Shown: positions 45,006 through 52,090 of the stretch, one piece after another
How positions within the stretch are numbered: position 1 is the first letter of the stretch
How the letters are laid out: every line of letters begins with the position of its first letter
NCBI RefSeq assembly: GCF_014337215.1
Contig: NZ_CP060635.1
Location: 1,873,501-1,937,500 of the forward strand
From: Wansuia hejianensis
GTDB lineage: Bacteria; Bacillota; Clostridia; Lachnospirales; Lachnospiraceae
Length of the DNA stretch: 64,000 nt
Reading direction: 5' to 3'
The notes under the pieces: model-generated
The model's input: only the letters and a program-made list of their open reading frames with translations
What the model was told of the DNA's origin: nothing
Databases searched by the model: none
Position numbers and translations under genes: made by a program

Positions 45006-45542
45006 TTATACCAGCTCGATCAGAACCTCCATAGCGGCATCACCTTTACGGGGTCCGATCTTCACGATACGGGTATATCCGCCGTTGCGGCCTTCGTATT
45101 TCGGCGCAACTTCATCGAACATCTTAGTCACCATATCGATCTGTTTGGTATTTTTTTTCTTGCCTTTATTGGAGGCCGGAACTTCTGTAACCGGATAGAA
45201 AACCTTCATCATCTGACGTCTGGCATGGAGTCTGGAAGCGTTATCCTTCTTGATCTCTTTCTGCACTTCGTCATATACGGTAACTTTTTTTCCGTCTTTC
45301 ACTTCTTTGACGCGTTTGCCGTCTGCATCTTTTCTCGCAACCTTCGCAGTTACGGTCACGGTCTCGTAATTATCTTTCTCACGGACAGCCATGGCGATGA
45401 TGCCTTCAGCGATCTTGCGGATCTCTTTTGCCTTAGTCTCTGTGGTGCGGATTTTACCATGATATAACAGATTGGTTACCTGGTTTCTTAATACTGCTTT
45501 TCTCTGGTCAGAAGTTCTTCCCAGCTTTTTATATCCTGCCAT
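45006..45542 (-). CDS. rplQ: Ribosomal protein L17 with internal insertion
   Basis: A 178-residue bL17. The core has KLGRTSDQRKAVLRNQV, RTTETKAKEIRKI, LHARRQ and GGYTRIVKIGPRKGDAA. The usual length is near 120-130 residues; here a charged insert of about 50 residues (from about 55 to 105, rich in Lys, Val and Asp) sits between the two halves. The start is ATG 45540-45542 with GGAGG 8 bases upstream. It is last in the operon. Confidence 0.95.
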   Translation of the reverse strand: MAGYKKLGRTSDQRKAVLRNQVTNLLYHGKIRTTETKAKEIRKIAEGIIAMAVREKDNYETVTVTAKVARKDADGKRVKEVKDGKKVTVYDEVQKEIKKDNASRLHARRQMMKVFYPVTEVPASNKGKKKNTKQIDMVTKMFDEVAPKYEGRNGGYTRIVKIGPRKGDAAMEVLIELV

Positions 45543-45624
45543 TTTATTTTCCTCCATTTGTGGAACGGAAAACCACGCTTCTTCGGTCTTACTGATCTCC
45601 CGCTTTATTCTACAAATCTATCCT

Positions 45625-46587
45625 TTACTGCTCGTCTCCGGGACTCAGCTGCAGCCCCAGCTCTTTCAGCTTTGCAAGAACTTCTTCCAGAGACTTGCGG
45701 CCCAGGTTACGGACCTTCATCATATCCTCAGAAGTCTTGTTGCACAGCTCTTCTACTGTATTAATGCCGGCGCGCTTCAGGCAGTTATAGGAACGCACGG
45801 AAAGCTCCAGCTCATCGATGTTCATCTCAAGAACCTTTTCTTTCTCATTGTCTTCCTTCTCTATCATAACCTCTGCCGTTTTAGCGTTCTCTGAAAGGTC
45901 AATAAACAGCTTCAGATGCTCGCTTAAAACCTTGGCAGCCAGACTCACTGCCTCGTCCGGATCCAATGTACCTTTTGTATAAACATCCAGTGTCAGTTTG
46001 TCAAAATCAGTGATCTGACCGACACGGGTGTTCTCCACCGTCAGATTCACACGCTCAACCGGCGTATAGATAGCATCTACCGCGATCACGCCAATCGGCA
46101 TATCTTCCGTCTTTCCCTTATCAGCGCTCACATAGCCGCGTCCCTTGGTAATGGTCAGCTCCATATATAACTTGCTGTCCGGACCGCCGTTCAATGTGGC
46201 GATCACCTGATCGGGGTTCATGATTTCAATGTCCTGATCCACCTGGATATCGGATGCTTTTACCACACCTTCGCCTTCAAATTCCACATATGCGATCTTG
46301 GCTTCATTCGTCTCGCTGTTGTTCTTGATGGCAAGGCTTTTCAGATTCATGATGATTTCTGTGACATCTTCCTTTACTCCCGGGATAGAGCTGAACTCAT
46401 GCAGGACCCCTTCGATCTTCACCTGGCTCACTGCCGCGCCGGGAAGAGAAGAGAGCATGATCCTCCGAAGAGAATTACCCAGGGTCGTTCCATATCCCCG
46501 CTCTAACGGTTCTACCACGAATCTGCCGAACTTCTTATCTTCAGAAATCTCCGTAATCTCAATTTTCGGTTTGTTAAAATCAAACAC
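45625..46587 (-). CDS. rpoA: RNA polymerase alpha subunit
   Basis: A 320-residue alpha subunit. The N-terminal assembly domain has FVVEPLERGYGTTLGNSLRR, and the C-terminal DNA-binding domain has ELELSVRSYNCLKRAGI and VRNLGRKSLEEVLAKL. It lies between rpsD and rplQ as in most Firmicutes. Confidence 0.98.
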   Translation of the reverse strand: MFDFNKPKIEITEISEDKKFGRFVVEPLERGYGTTLGNSLRRIMLSSLPGAAVSQVKIEGVLHEFSSIPGVKEDVTEIIMNLKSLAIKNNSETNEAKIAYVEFEGEGVVKASDIQVDQDIEIMNPDQVIATLNGGPDSKLYMELTITKGRGYVSADKGKTEDMPIGVIAVDAIYTPVERVNLTVENTRVGQITDFDKLTLDVYTKGTLDPDEAVSLAAKVLSEHLKLFIDLSENAKTAEVMIEKEDNEKEKVLEMNIDELELSVRSYNCLKRAGINTVEELCNKTSEDMMKVRNLGRKSLEEVLAKLKELGLQLSPGDEQ

Positions 46588-46641
46588 CTACAAGCCCCTC
46601 CTTTTGGGAAATTGTACTATCGAGGGTTACGTCACTGCTGA

Positions 46642-47235
46642 TTACTTGGAATACAGCTCGACGATAAGCATCTCATTTACAGGAACATCGATCGCATCAC
46701 GTGCCGGAACCTCTTTTACGGTACCCTGCAGTGCTTCCTGATTCACATCCAGCCATTCCGGAGACATGCGGCCGCCTGTCACTTCCAGAATGTCTTTATA
46801 ACGCTGAGAGCCTTTCTTGCTTTCTTTGATTTCAATCACATCACCCGGCTGGGTCAGGTAGGACGGGATGTTCACCTGCTTGCCGTTCACTGTCACATGC
46901 TTGTGATCAACGATCTGTCTCGCTTCCCTTCTGGTCCTTGCGAAGCCCATACGGAAGACAACATTATCCAGACGCTGCTCCAGCATAGCCATCAGGTTCT
47001 CACCTGTCTGTCCGGACATCCGGTCGGCTTTCTTGTAGTAATTGCGGAAAGGCTTCTCCAGAACGCCGTAGATGAATTTTGCTTTCTGTTTTTCTCTTAA
47101 CTGAAGTCCGTATTCGGACACCTTTCTGTTGGCACGTCTTAACTGACGTGTGGATTTCTTATCAATTCCCAGATATACAGGATCCAGACCAAGGGATCTG
47201 CATCTTTTCAGAACCGGTACTCTATTTACTGCCAT
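46642..47235 (-). CDS. rpsD: Ribosomal protein S4
   Basis: A 197-residue uS4 with the S4 RNA-binding domain LDNVVFRMGFARTRREARQ and VDHKHVTVNGKQVNIPSYL. It is a primary binder of 16S rRNA and, in several bacteria, a translational repressor of its own operon. Here it follows rpsK by 20 bases. The CxxC zinc motif of some S4 versions is not seen. Confidence 0.97.
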   Translation of the reverse strand: MAVNRVPVLKRCRSLGLDPVYLGIDKKSTRQLRRANRKVSEYGLQLREKQKAKFIYGVLEKPFRNYYKKADRMSGQTGENLMAMLEQRLDNVVFRMGFARTRREARQIVDHKHVTVNGKQVNIPSYLTQPGDVIEIKESKKGSQRYKDILEVTGGRMSPEWLDVNQEALQGTVKEVPARDAIDVPVNEMLIVELYSK

Positions 47236-47255
47236 TACAATGACCTCCTGTTTGA

Positions 47256-47648
47256 TTAGACTCTTCTACGTTTGGGCGGGCGGCAACCGTTGTGCGGTAC
47301 CGGCGTCACATCACAGATACTGGTAACCTCAAGTCCACATGCGGACAGAGCGCGGATTGCTGCCTCACGTCCTGAACCAGGCCCTTTTACAAATACGTCT
47401 ACGGTCTTCAGACCATGAACCAGTGCTGCTTTCGTAGCAGTCTCTGCAGCCATCTGCGCTGCATAAGGAGTAGATTTCCTTGAACCTCTAAAGCCCAGGC
47501 CGCCTGCGCTCGCCCATGAGAGAGCATTGCCTTCGGCATCAGTCAGGGTAACAATCGTGTTGTTAAAGGATGACTGAATGTGTGCCTGTCCACGTTCAAC
47601 GTTTTTCTTGACACGACGTTTCGTCGTTTTCTTCGTCACTTTTGCCAT
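47256..47648 (-). CDS. rpsK: Ribosomal protein S11
   Basis: A 130-residue uS11 with HIQSSFNNTIVTLTDAEGN, GFRGSRKSTPYAAQMAAE and the C-terminal CDVTPVPHNGCRPPKRRRV. It contacts the 16S platform near the E site. Confidence 0.98.
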   Translation of the reverse strand: MAKVTKKTTKRRVKKNVERGQAHIQSSFNNTIVTLTDAEGNALSWASAGGLGFRGSRKSTPYAAQMAAETATKAALVHGLKTVDVFVKGPGSGREAAIRALSACGLEVTSICDVTPVPHNGCRPPKRRRV

Positions 47649-47694
47649 AATAAAAACTAACCTACACTTTCCTGATAATTAATTGACATTTACC

Positions 47695-48063
47695 TTATTT
47701 CTTCTTATTAGCAACGGTTCTCTTCGGACCTTTGCGGGTTCTGGCATTGGTCTTGGTCTTCTGTCCGCGAACGGGAAGTCCTTTTCTATGCCGGATTCCT
47801 CTGTAACAGCCGATCTCCTGCAGACGCTTGATGTTCATCGCGATCTCACGTCTCAGATCACCTTCCACAGTCTGTGTCTCGTCGATCACGGCAGCGATTT
47901 TCTTAACCTCATCGTCTGTCAGATCTCTCACACGGGTATCCGGGTTCACACCTGCCTGCGCAAGAATACGATTGGAAGAAGTTCTTCCAATTCCGTAGAT
48001 ATAGGTCAGACCGATCTCTACGCGTTTGTCTCTTGGTAAATCTACACCAGCTATACGAGCCAT
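47695..48063 (-). CDS. rpsM: Ribosomal protein S13
   Basis: A 122-residue uS13 with MARIAGVDLPRDKRVEIGLT, YIYGIGRTSSNRIL, and the basic tail RHRKGLPVRGQKTKTNARTR. The start is ATG 48061-48063, with GGAGG 8 bases upstream. A folded 242-base spacer separates it from rpmJ. Confidence 0.98.
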   Translation of the reverse strand: MARIAGVDLPRDKRVEIGLTYIYGIGRTSSNRILAQAGVNPDTRVRDLTDDEVKKIAAVIDETQTVEGDLRREIAMNIKRLQEIGCYRGIRHRKGLPVRGQKTKTNARTRKGPKRTVANKKK

Positions 48064-48305
48064 GTACGTTTCCTCCATTTACTGATATTAATATTTTCCT
48101 AATTGGGATGCCGGTATGACGCATCCAGCCGCATGCTAAACGGCCTTTCTCTCTCCCTTTCCAATGGAAGGAACTGGAAAGAGTATTAAGCAATATTATA
48201 AGGCATGCGGTGCCTTGGCACACATGCGCGGAGGTATCCTGACGCAGCCAGTCAGGTCTCACTTTATAATATTAACAGTACATAAACATTCAGGATAATG
48301 AGGGC
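48064..48305 (-). promoter_or_regulatory. Multi-hairpin spacer between rpmJ and rpsM
   Basis: Four stems in tandem: CCTGAC/GTCAGG (48238-48256), GCATG..GTGCC/GGCAC..CATGC (about 48203-48226), CTTTCCA/TGGAAAG (48157-48181) and GGATGC/GCATCC (48106-48126). The last ends about 40 bases before the rpsM start. This looks like a ribosomal-protein leader, perhaps bound by S4 or S13, which is inference. No coding frame is convincing. Confidence 0.45.
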
Positions 48306-48419
48306 TCAACCCTGACGCTGTTTATGCTTTGGATTCTCACAAATGATACGGATACTTCCTTTTCTTTTAATAACCTTGCACTTTTCGCACATCGGCTTAA
48401 CAGATGATCTTACCTTCAT
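48306..48419 (-). CDS. rpmJ: Ribosomal protein L36
   Basis: A 37-residue bL36 beginning MKVRSSVKPMCEKCKVIKR and ending NPKHKQRQG. The zinc ligands are the two cysteines in CEKC, one in IICENP and His in PKH. AGGAGG lies 7 bases upstream of the ATG. It leads this operon; infA and map are not present upstream. Confidence 0.97.
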   Translation of the reverse strand: MKVRSSVKPMCEKCKVIKRKGSIRIICENPKHKQRQG

Positions 48420-48517
48420 GTGAATCCTCCTTTCTTAAGTCTAAGGCTTAATTCTGCTTGTATTTACGGGATTTCTGATGGGTTAGTCAAAAACCCGCGC
48501 ACAAAAGTTCGTTTTAT

Positions 48518-48546
48518 AGTATAACACTACGGCTCCTGGAATGCAA
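48518..48546 (-). promoter_or_regulatory. Promoter of the rpmJ-rplQ operon
   Basis: On the minus strand TTGCAT (48541-48546) and TATACT (48518-48523) are 17 bases apart. The leader to rpmJ is about 90 bases. Confidence 0.65.
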
Positions 48547-48566
48547 GCAAAATTTTCTTATTTATC

Positions 48567-49925
48567 TTATGTGTTTTTACCGTCCAGCAGGGCGGATGTT
48601 TTCCACTTCCCAAAGCGGTAATAGAGAACCATGGACAAGCAGGAACAGATCCAGGTGATGGGGAACACCAGTATTATCTTTTCTATGCTGTCAAAATAAC
48701 AGAGTAAAATGCGGAGGACGATCAGCCGCACGCCGCACATGTTGATCAGAAGTATGACCATGGGCGGTGTGCTGTGGCCGGCTCCCCGGATTGCGCCCGC
48801 GATCACTTCTACGATTCCGTAGAGGAAGTAGAGCCCATAGGCTGCGCAGCCGAGTTTCGCACTCAGTGTTATAATCTCCGGATCACTTGAGAACAGACGG
48901 AACACCTGCTCCGGGAAAATCAGGATAAACGCACTGATCGTGACTGTGATTCCGATGACCATGAAGATCGCCGTCCGTGCTCCCTTTTCCGCCCGCTCCA
49001 CATTTCCCGCTCCCAGGTTCTGTCCAACAAAGGTCGTGTTGGCCTGTCCCATGGCCCACTGGGGCAGGTACAAGAAACCTTCCGCCTTTACATAGGAAGC
49101 ATAAGCTGCCATGGAATTCACTCCCAGTATATTGATCTGTGTCTGCACCATCAGGTTTGCAAACGTAATCATCATGGAACGGACCGCCTCCGGTATGCCA
49201 ATCCGGAAAATCGCTTTTGCCATCCCCGGCTCGATGGTCATCCTCCTCAGCTCCAGCCTGTAGTCCTGCGGCAGTCTGCAGATGCACCTTATGGTCAGCA
49301 CCGCCGCCAGGCTTTGGGAAAATACTGTTGCCAGACCCGCTCCCGCAACGCCCAGTTGAAAGACACAGATAAAGAGGGCGTCTGCCGCCACATTCACAAT
49401 TCCTCCCAGCAGCTGGCAGAGCATGGGAGTCCGTGAATTTCCCAAAGCCCTTAACACACCGGCGCTCATATTATAGCTGACGATGGACAGAAGGCTCAGC
49501 ATGTAAATCCTAAGATATGTAGACGCAGGCACCTGGATATCCGCCGGAATCTTCAGCAGCTTCAGGATATAGGGGCAGAGCACCCAGCCTGCCACAGTAA
49601 TGATCAGGGACAGCAGCAGGGTCAGCCCAGCGGCCGTGTGAACCGTCCCTTTAATTTTCTTATTCTTCTTCGCACCATAGAACTGAGCCGTCAAGACGCC
49701 TACGCCCATACCCAATCCATTAAAAAATCCGATGATGCAGCTGACGACCAGACTGGTAGATCCAATGGCCGCCGACGCAGACTTCCCCAGAAAATTACCC
49801 ACAAAGATAAGATCCACCGTATTGTATAACTGTTGGATCAGGCTGCTCCCCAGCAAAGGCAGGGCGAATCTGAATAAACCTTTTGCGATCGGCCCTTCTG
49901 TCAGACTGCTTCTCTTTTCCGCCAT
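48567..49925 (-). CDS. MATE-family efflux transporter
   Basis: A 452-residue protein with about 12 transmembrane helices in two homologous halves: LLGSSLIQQLYNTVDLIFVGNFLG near the start and NTTFVGQNLGAGNVERAEKG in the second half. MATE transporters export cationic drugs and metabolites with Na+ or H+. It lies 23 bases after the DUF4037 gene on the same strand, so it may belong to that accessory operon. Confidence 0.9.
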   Translation of the reverse strand: MAEKRSSLTEGPIAKGLFRFALPLLGSSLIQQLYNTVDLIFVGNFLGKSASAAIGSTSLVVSCIIGFFNGLGMGVGVLTAQFYGAKKNKKIKGTVHTAAGLTLLLSLIITVAGWVLCPYILKLLKIPADIQVPASTYLRIYMLSLLSIVSYNMSAGVLRALGNSRTPMLCQLLGGIVNVAADALFICVFQLGVAGAGLATVFSQSLAAVLTIRCICRLPQDYRLELRRMTIEPGMAKAIFRIGIPEAVRSMMITFANLMVQTQINILGVNSMAAYASYVKAEGFLYLPQWAMGQANTTFVGQNLGAGNVERAEKGARTAIFMVIGITVTISAFILIFPEQVFRLFSSDPEIITLSAKLGCAAYGLYFLYGIVEVIAGAIRGAGHSTPPMVILLINMCGVRLIVLRILLCYFDSIEKIILVFPITWICSCLSMVLYYRFGKWKTSALLDGKNT

Positions 49926-49948
49926 CTTCTTAATCTCCTGTCTTAGTC

Positions 49949-50866
49949 TTAGATTTGTGGCATATTTCTGATTCTCTGTTCCTGGATTCTATCCAGGATC
50001 TGTTCGCAATGGGCTTCCAGAAATGGGTCTGTCTCATCTGACAGACCTTGCCTCTGAAGCTCCGCGGCCACAATGATACAGATTCTCTCAATGATCCCTT
50101 CCGTCTCTTCTCCGGCCTGCGCCTCCGCCAGCTGTCCGAATAGTCCGTATGCTCTGGGAAGAACCGGCAGTTCCCTGATTCCCCGGTACATCCATTTATA
50201 ATAGGGAGCATAGGTCCGGTTCAGAAGATAGACCATGGACAGTCCCGCTTTGACGAATTCAGCCAGAGCCAGGCCCGCCGCGATTTTGTCCTTCCGTTTC
50301 CAGCAGCGCATGTAATTGTACTGTCCCGCCTGCCCCATGGCAGCGGCTCTTACCGCAATCCGTCTGATGCGTATATCTTCCGGGCACTCATAGAGCAGAT
50401 GCTTTCGGACCTCCGTAAAGCTTCCCAGCGGATCCCAGTATACCATGCCGTTCACTGCAGTCGCCAGACTGGATTCCGGTACCCGCAGCCACTCTTCCAG
50501 TCTGACTGGCCCTCTGGAATACCCGGTGTATTTACTGTACCAGGTCTGTGTGCACAAAACACCCACCCTTCCCTTGCCGCGGCTCGTCACCTCTCTGGCC
50601 GGATATCCCGCGAATATTCCCGGCAGGCTGTCGTAGGCCTGCTGCACTTCCCTGCCATATTTCAGGTAATCCGCCCCATCCAGCCAGATACAAAAAGAAG
50701 GGCCAAAATCATGGTCAGCTGAATATTTGTCATCAAACCCAAAGCACTCAGACCCTTCACCCGCCAGCCCGATTGCCATCCGGTCAAACAGTTCAGGAAA
50801 CCTTCGCTCCAGCATTTCTCTGCCGCACGCCTCATAGTAGGACCGGGACAATTCCAAACCCTTCAT
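49949..50866 (-). CDS. DUF4037-domain protein (nucleotidyltransferase-like)
   Basis: A 305-residue protein of unknown function. The N-terminal part has AGEGSECFGFDDKYSADHDF near residue 35, a Gly-Ser followed by spaced acidic residues that resembles nucleotidyltransferase active sites. A helical C-terminal DUF4037 region follows. It overlaps the TPR gene by 4 bases (ATGA), so they are co-translated. The pair is divergent from the GRE operon and likely belongs to its system, since the DUF4125 protein in that operon is another uncharacterised accessory. Confidence 0.72.
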   Translation of the reverse strand: MKGLELSRSYYEACGREMLERRFPELFDRMAIGLAGEGSECFGFDDKYSADHDFGPSFCIWLDGADYLKYGREVQQAYDSLPGIFAGYPAREVTSRGKGRVGVLCTQTWYSKYTGYSRGPVRLEEWLRVPESSLATAVNGMVYWDPLGSFTEVRKHLLYECPEDIRIRRIAVRAAAMGQAGQYNYMRCWKRKDKIAAGLALAEFVKAGLSMVYLLNRTYAPYYKWMYRGIRELPVLPRAYGLFGQLAEAQAGEETEGIIERICIIVAAELQRQGLSDETDPFLEAHCEQILDRIQEQRIRNMPQI

Positions 50867-51732
50867 ATGGCCGGCTCCTTTCCCAGCTTCCCGCAGACCC
50901 GTGAAAGATTCTGGCAGGCGGTCTCATATTCGGCATTCCTTCCAAAAAACCTTTCCGTGTATTCCGCTGCTTTTTTAAAGGAAACGGCTGCTTTTTCATA
51001 CTGGCCAGATTCATATTCCAGCTCGCCCAGCATATTCACTGCGGCGGCATAGTGTACATTTTTCGCATCATCCAATCCCTCAAAGATTCCCAGTGCCTTT
51101 TGGATGCACTGATATGCTTTATCCTTCTCTTTCATCCGGTGATACAAGGTGCTCAGATTTGTATATGTCACCGCAACCTCATGGCCGCGTCCAGGCATAT
51201 TCCCGATCAGAGGCAGCGCCCTCTCCAGATGGGCGGCAGCCAGGGACAGCTGTCCCAGCTCCTGATACGCGAGTGAAAGATTATTATGGGCGCTTGCGTA
51301 AGCATAGGACTGCCGGTCTCCCAGCTTTTCATGGATCTCCAAAGCTTCCTGAAAAAGGGCGACGGCCTGTTCGTGCGCCCCGGCCAAACGGCAGGTCCCG
51401 GCCATATTATTAATAGAAGTAGCGTATTCCACCGTATCCCTGTCTTTTAATTCCAGAATAATCTCCTGAGACTTTCGGAAAGCCTCCATCGACTCCTGGT
51501 ACCGGCTGGTCCCCCGGTAAAAGGAGCCCAACTCATTATAAACCATGCAGCGCATTGTCCTGTCTGCCCCATCACCTTCTAACTGCCGGGCACAATCTGT
51601 CAGAAACTTCTCGACTTGATTCCCGTCATGAGTCCGGTACCTGATTCCTAACTGATGATAAAATTCCCCGGCATCCCAATCAGCCACCTGTTCTGCCGGC
51701 AATCGTCCAGTTTTCATTCGCTCTTCTTCCAT
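50863..51732 (-). CDS. Tetratricopeptide-repeat protein
   Basis: A 289-residue protein made largely of TPR units. About five repeats run from residue 60 to 280, with AFRKSQEIILELKDRD, ALFQEALEIHEKLGDR, AAHLERALPLIGN and CIQKALGIFEGLDD marking helix B of successive units. There is no signal peptide. It probably serves as a protein-binding scaffold. AAGGAGG precedes the ATG. It starts the minus-strand unit divergent from the GRE gene. Confidence 0.85.
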   Translation of the reverse strand: MEEERMKTGRLPAEQVADWDAGEFYHQLGIRYRTHDGNQVEKFLTDCARQLEGDGADRTMRCMVYNELGSFYRGTSRYQESMEAFRKSQEIILELKDRDTVEYATSINNMAGTCRLAGAHEQAVALFQEALEIHEKLGDRQSYAYASAHNNLSLAYQELGQLSLAAAHLERALPLIGNMPGRGHEVAVTYTNLSTLYHRMKEKDKAYQCIQKALGIFEGLDDAKNVHYAAAVNMLGELEYESGQYEKAAVSFKKAAEYTERFFGRNAEYETACQNLSRVCGKLGKEPAI

Positions 51733-51978
51733 TAGTCCTCCTTCTCATTCTCCATAGTGTCATCCCCAACCCGCCCCAGGAAAATTTTTTCATATAGTTT
51801 AAATATTTCTTTATCTTCCCTTTCTGATCCCCAAACTTTCCATCTCCCGTCTCAGGCAACTGACAATTTCACAAACAGTATGAATATTTCCTGATATTTG
51901 CTGGATTCTAAGGGTTTTTCCCAATTTTCCTCCTGGTCTTATTTTCCAAAAAAATTCTCTTTAAACGCGCCAAAAGTA

Positions 51979-52007
51979 TTGCATTAATATCAACGTCATT
52001 GTATAAT
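51979..52007 (+). promoter_or_regulatory. Promoter of the GRE operon
   Basis: TTGCAT (51979-51984), 17 bases, TATAAT (52002-52007). The leader is about 75 bases and ends in AGGAGG 6 bases before the ATG. The 358-base divergent gap 51733-52090 is AT-rich and contains ATTTCCTG near 51887, similar to motifs at the dehydrogenase promoter. No clear promoter for the TPR gene was found. Confidence 0.7.
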
Positions 52008-52090
52008 AAAATCACACTATAGGCAACTATTATTTGCATAAAGAATAAGATATACCCATTACATTTATTATTATCTTTAGGAGGTGTCAC

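Noticed and set aside
47909..48262. Minus-strand 117-codon ORF between rpmJ and rpsM
   Set aside because: It runs into rpsM in another frame and its sequence reflects the folded spacer; no ribosome site or protein pattern.
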